Positions 45,414-60,013 of a stretch of 64,000 nt of DNA are shown here, piece by piece; positions within the stretch are counted from its first letter, which is position 1; the number at the start of each line of letters is the position of its first letter. This DNA comes from Wuchereria bancrofti (Eukaryota; Nematoda; Chromadorea; Rhabditida; Onchocercidae). The notes beneath the pieces are model-generated. The model ran no database searches and was not told where the DNA came from. It was given only the letters and a program-made list of their open reading frames with translations. Where the stretch lies: assembly GCA_005281725.1 (NCBI GenBank), contig SSBO01000008.1:3516671-3580670 (forward strand), given 5' to 3'. The position numbers and the translations under genes were made by a program.

Positions 45414-48400
45414 TTTATATTTATTATCAAATTTCTCTCTTTTTTTTAATAGCTATTACTGTAAGTAATAAACGGTAGTAGTACCAAAAGGATATTACTT
45501 TTGAGTTATTCTAAAATCACAAAATTGTATTAGTCTCATTACTTAGTGAGCTTTTCCAAAAGCTTAATTTAGATTAGATTTATACACACATTTTTTATGC
45601 CAATGTAACTCTCAAATTCCATTTATTTTACTTGATGAAATATAATTTGTTTGCATTTTTTTTGTATGAACTATTTTGACTGTGATCGGAAAATGTTGTC
45701 AAAGGACATTCTCATTTTTTTCCCCTCGCTTAAACTCAAATTTTATGCAAATCTGAATTTGTCCAAATTGTTTGAATGATTCAATTCTTTGTGAGTATGT
45801 TATAAAGGGAAAAAAAAAATTGATAAGTCGTAAAATTTCTCAGTCATTGTATGATTTGAAAGATCTTGCTCTTACTATTATCATTATCATCATCATCATC
45901 ACTATCATTTCCTTGAGATGTGTCAGATGTTTAAAAAATGGAGTCGAAATTTAATCAATCTTATTGTGTATGCAAATAATTATATGGTCAAAAAGATAAG
46001 CAAAAATATTTCAATGAAGGTAGAATCTAATTTGGGATTGCTTTAATGAGTTGTATTCTAAAAATAGTGCGCCAAATGCTGTTTTGTATTTATTACCATT
46101 TTTAATCCATTAATTTGCTTGTCAGCATGATTTACTGAAGTGAAGAAGGATTGCTGTGTTTTTCTCACAGTAAGTTGCAACTGAAATAGATTTCAAATGC
46201 GTAAGATTAAATCACAATTGGAACTTATTTTTTCTTTTAATTAATTGATTTTAATCTACAACTGCTTTTAAATTTCGGAATTGTATTATTTTCATTTTTG
46301 ATTTATGAATTGATTAAATGTTTGAATTAGTTGAAACTGTTCAACATATTCAAATGTTTTATTCGCTAAGTGATAAAAAAGCGATCTCTGTAGTAGTTAA
46401 AAAAAGAAGTAGTTGTCAATTAAGGGACAATTGTATCACGAAGTAGGGCTTATTTTAAAATGAATTTCAGGATAAAAGGGAAGCTAAACAATTTTTCTGG
46501 TACCACTAAACAGGATGGCAGCAGTAAAAAAAATGGCATCTCTCAATGCCTTCCTTTCTAATTTTCGTATAACTTATTGTTTTTATCTAATTCTTATGTG
46601 TAAATTATACCAGCTTATCAATGATAAATGATGATAATGTTGACATTTTCTCATTCCGGGAAATAAATTATTCAAATATATTTAAAAATTGCACACATAT
46701 AAACAATAATTTTTCACCTATCAATAAAATAAAAAAAAGAAAAACGAAAAAAATTGAAAATCTAATTAGAATATATGTTTTGCATTGGTTTTAATTTTTC
46801 ATTCAATATAGATTTATAAGTACGAAAGTATATTAATTATTGAAGAGAATTTTAAACAATTCTTTTGCGTTGATATTTTCTTATGGTAACAATTTTTACA
46901 CATCAATGAATGAATGAATGAAGAAGAAGAAAAAGAAGAAATATTTTCTGATTTTCATTAGCAATAATATATTATTTAATTGTTGATTGGTACAGGTTAT
47001 TTCTTGAAAATATTACCGGTTTTTTCGCTCAGACAACAGAAACAAATTGGAATAGAAATCAAATGGCGCTGATGATAACTTATTAGTATATTACCTATCA
47101 GTACGTCATAATTGTCTTCTCTTCTAACTTCATTCATTATTAGTATTTGTTAATTGTTTCATAAATAAAAATGAAAAAAAAAAACATGAAAAGACAAGAA
47201 AAAAATAAAGCAAATAAAAAAGGATGTAATAAATATATTTTACTCTTATCATAAATGAGCAGTCTGCTGTTATTATTTATTATTGTTATTATTATTGTTA
47301 ATTAATTATTAACTATTATTATTGTTAACTAATTATTATTACTATATCATTACAATAATTAATTGTTGTTACTATTATTATATCACTCACTAGTTTTATA
47401 TTTACTGGAAAAACTAAGAAATTTCTTAGTTTTCACTTGATATATATTAAGAATTTTGTAAGATATTTTAACATTGAAATAGTTTAAGATTTAGTAAAGT
47501 TAATTTCATTCATAGTTTTTTCTAAGAAATATCATCATCTAATCCTCTCTTTTTTTGTGTAATTTATTATAACTTATGTAAATTTGATTTATTATTAATC
47601 AGTGAAAGAGTTAAAAAGTAAGTTCAACAATAAAAGAAATTTATTTTCATGGAGAAAAATATGATTTGTTTTTACAAAACTAATTTAAGAGCAAATATGT
47701 TGGAATTTATTTGAAAACTGGCTTAGAGTCGATTTTGTTCATATAAAAAAAAAAAGAGCAAAACTTTTTTAACGTTTCATGTCAATTTAATGAAAAAAAG
47801 CAGAGGAGGAAATGACCTAAGAGATCATTATCACTCAAACATTTCTCAAATCTTTCATTTCAAAAATATTTTACTACAATAATTACTATTTTGATTTTAG
47901 ATGAAAAGTGAAAGTGTAAATGAACTCTTTCAGATGCATTAAATTGAATAATTGTAAAGAATATTAGAAGACGCTTGAAATTTTTGGATTTTTCATCTAA
48001 TTTTTTTCCTGTACAAAAAGATTTTTGATGAGTTTTGGGTGATTTGCACAATTTTCTTCATAAATTCTAAATTTTTAGAAAATCTTATTGCCTGAAAATT
48101 TTCCATTATTAGCATTCAGGCATACTATGAAAATAGTTGATTGATTAATTAATTGAATTTAGGCAAATTGATTAATTAATTCAATTTTTCGAATCAGCAT
48201 AATTTATGAAAATTTTAATGTAATAAATAGACAAAGAATTGGTTCTTTTGTAAAAAAAACCGTGGTAATTACTAAATTTAATTAATTCTATCACAAATTT
48301 AGTAAAATGTCTTATTAAGACTTTTAAATTTAAGAAGCTATTGATTTGTTTTAAATCTAACATTGCATTAGAAAAGCAGAAATTTCCATTTACTTTTTGA

Positions 48401-51400
48401 TTTAGTCGAAAAACTTGCTATTGTTGTCACTTTGAAGAAAAAAATAATACGGTTCAACTAATTTTCTCCTTGATTTTTTCTTTTTTCTCTATCAGTGATA
48501 TTTTCATAAGATTGTCTTTTCGTTAACATTTGAATTTCATCATTTGTCACGAATATTTAGATATTAAGAAAGTATAATTAGTAGCATTTGATGTTGGATG
48601 TGACAATCCAAAAATTGCGTTACCTCGAAGCCATCATACATTTTCAATTTCTCTCTCATTCCTGTCCCTCCCTTCCCCCTCCTCTTCGATTCTCTTCTCA
48701 CATTTTGCACTTCAGACTGCTTTCATGAGAATTTGTTCATTCTACCGGGAACCTGTTTTTACAGAGGTACAATGGAGAAATAAATAATATAGCATTTCTC
48801 GGAAGCTATCACTCTTCCATTTCCCCTCCCCGTCCCCATACCTCTATCATCATTTCAACTCTTCCCGTCCTTCTCATTTCCCATGGAGGTTGTTTTTGCC
48901 AATTTTTTCAAAATTATAAATAAAAGCTACAAGTTATAAAGAAAATTTGACAGAAAATATTTCGCTTCTTTAACATTTTCTATTTTATCTAGCTGCTTTG
49001 TTTTATAATAATGCATACATTAGGACGAGATAAGAACTCCCAGAGATATAGGTTGATAGGCTTTAGCTTTATTCTAGATAAATATATCAACTAGTTATTT
49101 GTTTCATCAAATAATTTAGTATATTGCGAAATTTAACTGATAAATGATGGCGTGATAGGGTTAATTATTTGGCCTGAAAATACAATTAATTTCTTTTTCT
49201 AAATTAAAATATTAAATAATCAGTAGTTAAATGATTATCATCCAACTTTCGCACTTAATTTTGTATTGAACTGTCTTATCGCCTTCAGTGATAGACGAAT
49301 TAGTTATCATGCTAAATGGCATTTAACTATTAACGGCTATGTACACAATATAGGTATTCATTCTAGGTAATTAATTTTATCAAGAAATATAGTATAATTA
49401 AATGAGTAAGTGAATTTTGTTTATTCTAATGAAAAAAAAAAGAAACAGTAAAATCATAAGTAAATAGCAATATGATAAACAAATTTACTAATAAACAATA
49501 CGACCATTATTTTTTTCTTTAAAAAGTGAAAAGGAATATATGTATAAATAAAAATTAATGGTCAACAAGAATTACAAAAACATATCAATAATTTTAGAAA
49601 GATTAAGCAAAATGATTTAAAAGATTAGCAGAATTTCTGAGGAAGGTGGAAAGAAAAAAGAAAGGAAAGGTGCAAAAATTACAAATTATTCAGATACTTA
49701 ATTGGCAAGTTAAAATCAAAAATATTGTTACGCTTTAAATTTAATGGAAATAAAAGGAAAAACAGGTGAAATTATTGAAGGTGTTTATTTTGACAGCATA
49801 TGATTAATTTTAATTCTATTGAAATACTTCGCTGTAGGTAAGTATTACCTACCAGATCATTTATTAAATTTTTTTTCATTTTATTTTATTAGTAATGACT
49901 TTTAAACTTTGTTACCGGATTATGTCACAATTGTATGTTCTTATCTTTTTTTCAAAAAAAAAAAAAAAGAAAAAATGGCGAAAATTGTGAGGAAACATCC
50001 CACTCTCTTTTATTATTTAATCTCCATAATCTTCACTGGTTGAGAGCTCTTGCTATTATCCATCCCGAAATATTATTAATTTAAAAAATCAATTGGACTA
50101 ATTAAATTAATTAGTTGGATTTGGTCGTTTTAAGCATTTACAAAGTCTTACTGTAGTAATGTTATCACGTCAACTGTTACTTTTTCTTATTATCAACATT
50201 ATCAGTGTTATCATTTCCGTTGTCACAGAATGTTGCTACTGCTAGTATTATCATTTGTTATTATCGTTAGCATAATTGTCACATTAATTGATAACATTAT
50301 TAGTATTATTAGATTGAATCTTAAATTCATTAAAACTAATAAAACCACAATCAAAAAAAAAAATTTTTTTTACTGTTATACTTCAATTTAACTCTTTTCT
50401 AATTTTCCTTATGTCAATTTGATGCAAATTTCAATCTTTCATCAAGATGAATTTCTAAAATTATGGTGAAAGAGACTAACAATTTTGTAATACTGCCATT
50501 CATTTATTTAAATTTTACTTATAATTTGCTTATCGTCATGGGACGAAACAGTATCATTGTTATCACTATTATTTAAACATCTTTTTCTGCGCCAATGATC
50601 GGCTATTTGTTTCCAGTTAGTACGATTGATTAACTGATTTGATTTTTTCAATCATCAAGTGAAAATTTTATTATTTATTTACGAAGTTATACTTTGTTAA
50701 TTTTTATCAGTTCTAATCAAGCTTAATCACCAGTTCTATTTTAATTTAAGAAAAAAAAAGAAGCGATAAAGCTTCTATTTTACATTTTTTTTTTCATTCT
50801 TGATAAAAATTTTCAGGAAAACATTAAGATTGTTGATAATTACGGTAGAATCGTCATAATTAATTTGAAAAGCACTTTAATTTCAATCTCTTATCATATT
50901 TATATAAATTTGGAAGTGATACAATGATAGGCAAAGTAAACTTTTATCATATCTTGTCATGATGTAAAAATTTTTATGGTTCAGGTTGCAAAAGTATATT
51001 GTTCAGGTTATAGTTTTATATATTATGTACGCACTTTATATGATAGATTATTGTAAAAGGAATTTGTTTATTCATACTATATCAACTGAAAAAAAATTTT
51101 TTTTTTTTAAAAAAAATTCCAAAAATTTGAAATTAAGAGTAGAAAAATACGCAAATAAGTTTGATTTTAAAAAAAAAAGAAATGGAAAGGAGGAGCAAAA
51201 AGAGAAAAAAGAAGAGTAGAAGTGGTTATGTAATTGGTCGAAGATGCTTGTATGTATCATAGCAAAAGTACTTACTTCATTTCTTTTCCTGTTTTTACAC
51301 TCACTATCCCGACTCTTTATCGATACCAATGATTTATTACCGAGAATGTCATACTTCCATTTCAAGAAAATGTTGTATTTGTAGAGAGGTATCCATAAAT

Positions 51401-52748
51401 ATTATTCAGTATACATTTTTTCTTACCAAGATATACTTTTTTTTTTAAAACTTTCATTTTTTTTCGGAAAAAAATGTTTGAACTTTGAGAAAAATTTTGG
51501 TCTCTTATAAATGTTATGATTAAGATTAAATTACTTATTATTCATAATATATCCTTAGATTATTGATAATGACAGAAAGGAAATGATAAAACAATATTAA
51601 TCTCCGAGACTAATTTAAAAAATAAAAAATAAAAGAAAAGATAAGGAATGGAAAGGAAGAAAATGGAGAGAGAAATTAAGTGATATCAGTACTATTTATC
51701 AATTTAAAATTTTAATTTACCTTTGTTTATCTTATCGCAAACGTTGCAGAACTGAACTTATCCTGTAACAGTCAATTAATTATAGTTAATATTCAAATGA
51801 TATCAATGATGATTTACGTGAATTTCTTTCGTTATTATTATTTGATTATTAAATATTTTTCTAACGCAAAAATTAAAATATAATTTTGATCATATAATCA
51901 ACTCCTAGACAATTTTTATTACAAAAAAAAAAGAAATTCTTTACGGCAATAAAAGTAGAAGGAAAATTAATTTAGTCATTTTTACAGCTTTACATCTATT
52001 CTTCAGTCTTCTACAATGATTTGATGAAAGAGAAGCGAAACAGGTTAAGGTTAAAGTAATTAACAGTATGTTATGTTAATTACTCTCCACAGTATTAATT
52101 CATTCATTATCTTCTAATATTTGATGATAGTGTCAATTATTTGTAGTATACATTTACCGCTTAGCGAATTTAAAGGACATCTTTGTGATATGAACAAAAC
52201 ATGCGCTAAATGTATTGCTACCGCAAAGCCGTTATGATTCAATTTTTTAGTAAATTCTGTAGTGCTACCAGGAGACAAAGACAAGTGAGCCATGTTTGGG
52301 TCATTGCTAATTCCATAAACATATCATTTCGTTCTTTCTTTCCTTCTCTCTCTCTCTCTTTCCTTTTCTCTTGTTCATTAAGATGAAATGTTCTCAAGTT
52401 AGATTAAAAAAAAAAAATGCAAGTCATTTCATTAAGAACTGTTACTTTACCATCAAATAGAATAAAGGATCTACTGATGATACTACCGTGTAAAAATATA
52501 TTTCTGTTTAAATGTCCTTATATTTTGAAAAATAAAAAGTCTTTTTTTTGTAAAAAAAAATTTAAAAGAAAATATAGAACGGAGAAGAAGAGGGATTCGA
52601 TAGCTTAAATAAAAAAGAGAAATGAAAAGAAAAAGAAGGACGAAGAACAAGTAAAAATTATTTCACAATAATTTAATTAACAAAAAAGTTGAAGTTATGA
52701 AATTTTAAAGAGAATAAAATAGGTATTTCCAGTAGAATATATTGTCGT

Positions 52749-52816
52749 GCACATACACACGCACATACATACACACACAAACACACACATACACATACAC
52801 ACACACACATATACAT
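52749..52816. repeat. (CA)n microsatellite
   Basis: About 65 bases of CACA with ATAC interruptions. On the minus strand it produces an apparent Cys/Val-rich open frame that is not a gene. Confidence 0.92.
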
Positions 52817-53826
52817 TGATGAACAAATAAGCACACCGGTACCACGCCCATTACATCTTACCGCACAGGTAGTTTTCATAGTGATCAGAATCATTCATCC
52901 ATCCGATTGAACCAAATTAAATAGTGCATGCATTTGTTCCTTTCTTATGGAATTTCAATTAAATTTCATAAATTTTTATCCCCTTATATCTCATTTACAC
53001 TAAACAATACTATCTATCTGTTTAGATGACCCATGAACCTTATGCCTCTTTGAAATGTCTTAACCTAATGGACATGATTTATTCATCAGTGATTATTATT
53101 ATCATTTGTTTAGTGATTATTATTATCATTTAAATTTCAACCACGATTTAATTACTTAATTCTAATCCTAGCTAAACAAATTAACGATAACTATTACAAT
53201 GATGTATTACGGTATAGTACAGTATGAATTGCTACAGTATGATAGCTTCTCGTGGCACTTCTTATACAGTATGATAGCTTCTTATGCAACAATTCAATCT
53301 GATATAAAATTTTCTCTTTTATAATTTGATTAATTTGATATTACTATCTAATAATTCGTACAAATAATTGGTGATTGATAATATCAGGCAATTTGTGATG
53401 TTCGTTGCAATCAAATAACCTATCTAATGTCTCATTGCTTGCCATCATTAAAATGTGAAAAAAGTTCAGCTAAATAATACAAAATAAACTAGATGTGGTA
53501 TTATATTCTTTCAATAAGCATATATTGTTTACAAATTATATTCAATAATGTTCTGTTATAGTAAATGAACCCTAAATATTAAGTATAAATTTTATTGTTA
53601 ATTTAATAAATCCCTCTTTTCCAGTCATTATATATATTTTTTCGTCTTGTTTTCCCTATTTTTTATTTCTCTCCCTCTTTCCTACTACGCTTTATTCTTT
53701 CCAAATTTTAAACTAAAGGCTTGTTTAGATAATTGACAGAATAGTAATTTTGAAAAAACCACAATAGAAGACAAATCATCAAAAGATATTGTCGTCATTT
53801 ATACGTATTCCGTGGAGAAAAAAAAA

Positions 53827-56800
53827 ATGAAAATTTGGTGCCTTCTGTTGCTTGTTTCAGCTATAATCGGTAAGTTTTATTTGTTTTCTAAGATATTTCA
53901 AAAAGGAAATATTTAATACTCTATGAATCAATATTCAGTAAAACTTTACTCTTTTCTATAAGAATATATTGAATTGAATGATACTGGATAAATTTTCATT
54001 AGCCATTAAAATAAATGTTTAATTATTCCATCATTTACATTTAGTTTTTATTATTAGTTGCAAATTTTATTGCTTCAACTCATTTAGTTTTAATAGAAAT
54101 TTTATTTAACACTCATAATGTATCGACAATAATAATAATGATAATAATTTCAGTTGTGAAATTCATTTGATAAACAAAGAATGGTTCATTTTTTTTCTAC
54201 TCCAGTTTATGAAACCAAATTTTAGCTAATTTATTTTCCTTTCACACCGTATCTCATCAAATTGTCACCTCAACGTCCTTTTCATTTCTTCCGTTATTTT
54301 TTTTTATCAATAATTAAAATTATTTCCTGTTCATCATAACATCTGATGAATATTTCATTTTCTTTCTTCATTCATCCTTCATCTCTTAATTCAATCTCTG
54401 TCACATAATAGTTGCTGATATGTAGTAGACAAAAAAAAGAAAACAGATTGAGAAAAATATCTGAACTTTGAATGTACGCATGAAAGGAAACGATTTGAAA
54501 TTTGAAATGTTAGTAGGGATGAACGAAGTCAGCTGTAATCACTAGTATTTGATGACGATCGTTGTGTTGAAGGACATCGGACGGAGAAATGAGAGAATAA
54601 ATGAATCAACAACAAACAGTACAAGTATTTTCCTATGAAGGGACCGACCGTTCATCAAGGATTCTGAATCTTTGCAATAAATATATTTATAAAGATTTTT
54701 TAAAATATTAGTTTTTTTTCTATATCACATCTTCATCAATTGTTATCTTTCTTTGGAATCATACTATTTGATAAGTCTAAAAACCATCTTACTTTATATA
54801 ACATTTAGATATCGTATTTTAATAGCAATTAATAGATTCATTTCTCTTTGTGATCTGTAACTAAATCTGTAAAAAACAAAAAAAAAAAAAGCTGCGCTAA
54901 ATACTAATACTTGTTTGTTGTCACTTAATTTCATTCATTTCATGTTTTTTTTTTTTTTTTAAATCTAATATCAACTTTAATTTAGTCCCTCTTTCGGCTC
55001 AAATTCCATTACAACCAATTGCAACGACAAACAGTGAATGCCTTAATGATTGTTTGAAACAGGGATCGCTTATTTTTGCAGCTGATAATCTTCGTAATTT
55101 TCGAAAAATTGTTCTACATATCGAAGAATTCTGCAAGTGAGTACTTTTGTATTTCATACCTTTTTTTTTTTTTGCTTCTTTATTTTATTAATTCTTCCTT
55201 TCATAGTTAATTATCATTTCAATATATTTGTTTTTTTCTTTCTTAAATCCTATACTATTGTATAATTTACATATGCGAAAATGTTTTGAATAAATGCAAT
55301 TAATGTGAAGAAGTATGAATCGAGCTAGCAGCAGTAGAAGAATAAATGCTTTATAAATAAGCTTTAATTAATTTCATCTCCTAAACTAAAATCATAAAAT
55401 ATTCATATTATTTTATTCGTACGCAAAAAAAAACTTCAAACTTTCAAATTTGTTGTCTAGTTTATTAACTTTTGAATTTGATACTTATTCCATAATCTTT
55501 AAATAGTTTGAAGAGAAATATTTTCATTGATTGTCTACTTCTTTCAAATAATTTTTTTCTTTTTTTTTTTTTGATTTTGACTCTTTTGTTTGCACTGATA
55601 AAGTATGGATTAGATGATAAGCAGTATTTTAATCATTTATATTAATTGTTAGCTTGTACACTTTGTTTTCACTGATAAACATCTGAAATTTAAACAAGTA
55701 AAATGAATTAATAAATGCAATCAATTCTTATGGTACTCAAAAATATTTTGAACCCTCGGAATACATTATATTGTTTTAGAAAGAGTTTGAAAAAATTTAA
55801 AAAAAAAAAAAACAACAAGGAAAATGTAGAATGCATTATATATTACCCTCTGAAAAATCATTCTTGACTTTCGTTTTCAAATTGTACTTTGTATTAATCT
55901 TGAAAAAGTTTAATCATTTAAAAGCTGCTTAAATTCACTTTCAATGTTTTTTATTGAAAATTACTTTCTTTATATCTCTATTATTTATTTAAAGTATCAA
56001 AATTATTTATCAAATTATTCCTATGTACTTCAGTGGAAAGCATTTAATTAAATTGCTGTAGCATTCTAGATATTATATAGTTTCTGCTAACAAAGTTCAA
56101 ATTTGACAGTTTTTGTCAATTTTGAAAATTATTTTAGCTTATGTTAAAAAAAAGCAATACATCGATGATTTTTAGTGACTACGATAAATTCTTTACGATG
56201 AACTTTTTAAAAATGTTTTTTATGAATCATCAAATAATTTATTCTGATTACGTAAAATTTTAATTTTATTCAAAGTCATACTTGTAAAATATTCTATTAA
56301 CTTATAAATATTTATTTCTCAAGCACCACTGATAAGTGCAATTCTAAAAGTTTAACATTTGTCCTTGGTGTGCTAACAAATGGTACTTGAAATTATAAAA
56401 CTTTTTTGATGATCATAAATTAACCTCTTATTTGATAGAGTTTAACACTTATTTCACAGAACTAATGCATTTTTTCTTCTTTCAATCGAAAGGATACTTT
56501 CAAAATATGACTAAAATGAATTTACGGAAAAATTTGAATTAATGCAAAAAATACTTGTGATACTGTAACTAAATGTCGATTACCTCTCTTCCTTCTTTCT
56601 TTCTCTTTCTCTCTCTCTCTTTCCCTGTTATTCTTTTACTTTGTTTCTTCAAGAAATAGAAATTAGATTGTTGTTAAATGCTAAATTATATTTAGTAACA
56701 TTTAAGAAAAATATTATAATTGCAGTACTCGTGATAAATTATTAAAATGTATTCAATCATGTACTAATGATGAACAAGAAGGATTAAGAAAAAACACATC

Positions 56801-59800
56801 ACTTAGTGGATATATGTGTGAGGATAAATTAGAAGGTAAGTTAAAAATATTATTTTAATTAATTCAATAAATTTCTTATCATCATTCATTATATTACTAT
56901 TGCTATAACATAATAATCATTTAAATAATAATAATTTAATTAATTAATTAATTGATTAAAAAAAGAAGTTTCTATTAAAGAATTTCGATTGGTAAAGGAA
57001 TGTATGGGAAATCAAGGAGATATTGACAGTGTGAATAAATGTTCGAACGAATGTGGACATCCTTCAGATGCTACAATTCAACTTGATTCATCATCATTTG
57101 CACCTGTTAATCCATTTGCATTCACTGATGGCATTGCACAAATTTGTCGGTTAGTATATTTTGGTAGTAAATTATATTTACATAATTAATTAACTAAAAC
57201 TAATTGTTTACTAATTTTCATTATACTATTTTATTTTTTCTTTTTTATATATTTAAAATGAACTCTAATCATTTTCTATTATTTATTAATACAAGGCACT
57301 AATAAGTTACTGTAGCTTTTCTTTATATTTACAGTACGATTAAATGTACCATCAAATGTTCCATAATGGAATCTAATAAGATATGTGCTGGAAGCGGTTA
57401 TTTATTTAGGGTTTGTTTGTTTGTTTGTTTTCGTTCAGAAGATTAGTTATAATGTTTCCTTAATAGTTGTACGCTAAATTCTATTAAAAACTGAAAGATT
57501 AATTAAAAATTAATTTTGTTCATAATTTGATTCATTTGAGTTGAAGAAAAAAATAAATTAAATGCAATAAATTAAAAGTGTAATTTCGCATAATTCTTTT
57601 TTTACAGAAACACTATGAACAATACGATCAACATTAGATTATATATTGTTTAAGTTTACATACAATATTAAATTATATATTGTTTAATTATATATTATAA
57701 TTTAGATTATATATTATTTAAGTTGTAATATGCAAATTTAATACAAATTGTTGAAAGTGATATTTAATTGTTTCATTGAAAATCAAAATAAGATGCAATT
57801 AACAATTATTCAATAATTCATCGAACTATAATACTTTTAGAAAAATCCATAAAATTATCTCACTGCAAAATTATCATTTCAAATTTATAAGTTATTTTTA
57901 GAGAAACAAATCTTCAGAATATCTATTGTTACAATTATAAATCTGAGATGAAATTATATGAGCACAGTTAATTAATCTATTTTATAAAATTGATAAAATC
58001 AATTTTCAATTAACTATCATTAAATAAGCAGAAATTGTTGTAGGATATTGGATTTAAACAAGTACTGGAAGCAAGTGAACAATTGCAAAATGATGTATTA
58101 AATTCATCATCAAGTACTCAACAATTAACAAAAACATATTTAGAATCACTTCCTCAACAATGTACATATATTATCAATCCTACCAATTACAACATGGTAT
58201 TAACTTTTTTATCATTTTTTTAAAAAAAAAAGAAAAAGAATTAGCAATTATTTTATCAGTCATAATTAATTCTTCTTTTCTATTTTCTTCACTTTTTCAT
58301 TTTTTTTTTTAGACATTTGAAGAGAATGAAACAAACGACGAATTCAAGACATTAATATCAGAAACAATGGAAAATGAAAAAAATACGGTGAAAATTCCAT
58401 TTTATAAAAAAAAAAATGAAACATTTTATAAGCTAAATTAGATTTTCCTACCATCTTTCAACTATATCTTTCAAATTTAGTTGTAAACTGTAAATGTAAA
58501 TTTAGGATGAAGAAAGAATGAAAGATATAACTCCTGAAATGCTTAATACAAATAATGATGCCATTATAACACGAATAATTGATGAACAATTTACAACTAA
58601 AACTACTGAAGTATCAAACGATGATGGTACAACAAAAGAAGTAAATTCATTTTTTTTTTAATAGAAGTGAAAAAAAAAATACACACATAATAAATAAAAA
58701 AAAAAAAAAGATAGAAAAAATGTTAAATTTTTTAGCTTAAATTTAGATTCGTTCATTTTCTTTTTTACAGTCATTTGTTACATTTACAATTACAGCTAAA
58801 AATAATTTAAGAAATTTAAGAACGATAAAAATAGCAGCAAAAAGTATGGTAACTCTTGCTCATGAATATGTGAATGGAATTTAGAAAATGGAAAAAGAAG
58901 AAACAATGATTGCTGGAACCGAAAATGAATTTGATAATGTAATGGAATCAACAACATTAGACAATGTAGCATTTACTACAGAAAATGTTGATAATACATC
59001 GTTGAAGTCTGAAACAGCGGTAAAAACTAAAATATATATTCAAAACTATAGTTTTCTTATTAATTAAATGAGTATATGTAATTTTATTCATTTGATTAAT
59101 TAAATTTGTTTAATTACAGTCAGTACAATCGCATGAAATTATGGAACAAGAAGAAGAAGATGATGATCATGATGATGATGATGATGATAAATTATCAGTA
59201 AAAACAATTTCAATAGATGAACAATCAAGAAATATGGAAGAGGATGAGACTACTGTAGCAAATCATGAGGAAGAGAATAAATCAGTCAAATGGTCATCTG
59301 CAATGGTTAACATTTAAAAATTGATTAATTTTTTACATTTATATTGATAATTTAAAAATTTATTTTGATTAATTAATATATAAGTATGATATTATGGATG
59401 GATAAGAAGAATAATGGAATCATTTTAATTCAATTATCATTGAAGTAATGATTACATACATAATGTGAAAAATTAAATTTATCCTGAACTTCATTTAAAT
59501 TAATTAATTTAATCAATTCAGTTAAAAAAAAAATTAATACAGGATGAAAGTGATGAAAGAGAAAGCAACAACTTGCAGCATCAAAGCATTTCAACCATAG
59601 CTCAAGAGATAACAGAACGTACTATAGTCGTTGTAAATGATGATGATAATGAAATTCATACTAATATCATTCTACAAGCTGAACAAAAGGTTTTAATTAT
59701 ATTTTTATTTCTATTAGCAATATCTCCATTATTAATTAATTCAATTGATAATTTCTTTTTTTTTTTTAATTCATTTGACACTTTTTTTAAAAAAAAGAAA

Positions 59801-60013
59801 AAAACAAAAAATTCAACTGGTAATTGTTTTCCTTTTTTTTTTNTTCTTTTTATAGACAAAAAATGAAAGATAGAGAAAGTAATCATTAAATGAGAAATGA
59901 GTAAAATCAATATTTTATTGTAGGAACCAACAAAACATGGCGTACGTGAAAGGATTACGCTATCATTACTACTGATTCTTCCTTCAATGTCGTTGTATCT
60001 TTTCAGTCAATGA
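53827..60013 (+). CDS. secreted Cys-rich protein with acidic tail, CPG4-like
   Basis: Predicted exons: 53827-53869, 54986-55136, 56726-56835, 56966-57149, 57335-57410, 58044-58196, 58313-58387, 58506-58640, 58885-59019, 59120-59305, 59543-59689, 59924-60013. They give 494 residues; an optional segment 58771-58848 would add 26. Residues 1-19 (MKIWCLLLLVSAIIVPLSA) form a signal peptide. Residues 20 to about 240 hold 14 cysteines, beginning with SECLNDC and including IKCTIKC. The spacing resembles the nematode chondroitin-proteoglycan CPG4 domain, recalled rather than searched. The rest is a low-complexity acidic, Thr/Ser/Asn-rich tail with EEEDDDHDDDDDDK. The last exon, EPTKHGVRERITLSLLLILP and nine more residues, is a hydrophobic C-terminus typical of GPI signals. 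I infer an extracellular or surface-anchored nematode protein. The first intron is long (1.1 kb) and exon 4 has an A-rich, weak acceptor. Confidence 0.75.
58771..58884 (+). other. ambiguous segment: optional exon, 36-nt intron or early stop
   Basis: A strong acceptor (TTTTTTACAG) precedes 38 open codons starting SFVTFTITAKNN, which end at TAG 58882-58884 in frame with the exon at 58885. Reading straight through truncates the protein. Splicing 58849-58884 (GTAACT...TTTAG, 36 nt) would restore it, but that is short for an intron. The simplest model skips the whole stretch and uses the TTTAG at 58884. Confidence 0.45.
59843..59843. other. ambiguous base (N)
   Basis: The only N in the window lies within a long T run in the last intron of the CPG4-like gene, probably a homopolymer length ambiguity of the assembly. 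It does not touch a predicted exon. Confidence 0.95.

Larger units (their letters stand above)
45211..53826. other. intergenic interval without recognisable genes
   Basis: No exon chain was recognised on either strand between the TEP stop and the next gene. The interval holds an (ACATAC)-like tract at 45340-45413, pyrimidine-rich patches at 48650-48900 and a (CA)n tract at 52749-52816. AATAAA at 45467-45472 could be the TEP poly(A) signal. The longest open frames (for example minus 51072-51365) are built from A/T runs. Confidence 0.55.

Noticed and set aside
51072..51365. 97-codon minus-strand frame
   Set aside because: Made of Phe/Lys/Ser runs over A/T homopolymers, without splice context or recognisable motif.
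52673..52894. Cys/Val-rich minus-strand frame
   Set aside because: Translation of the (CA)n microsatellite.
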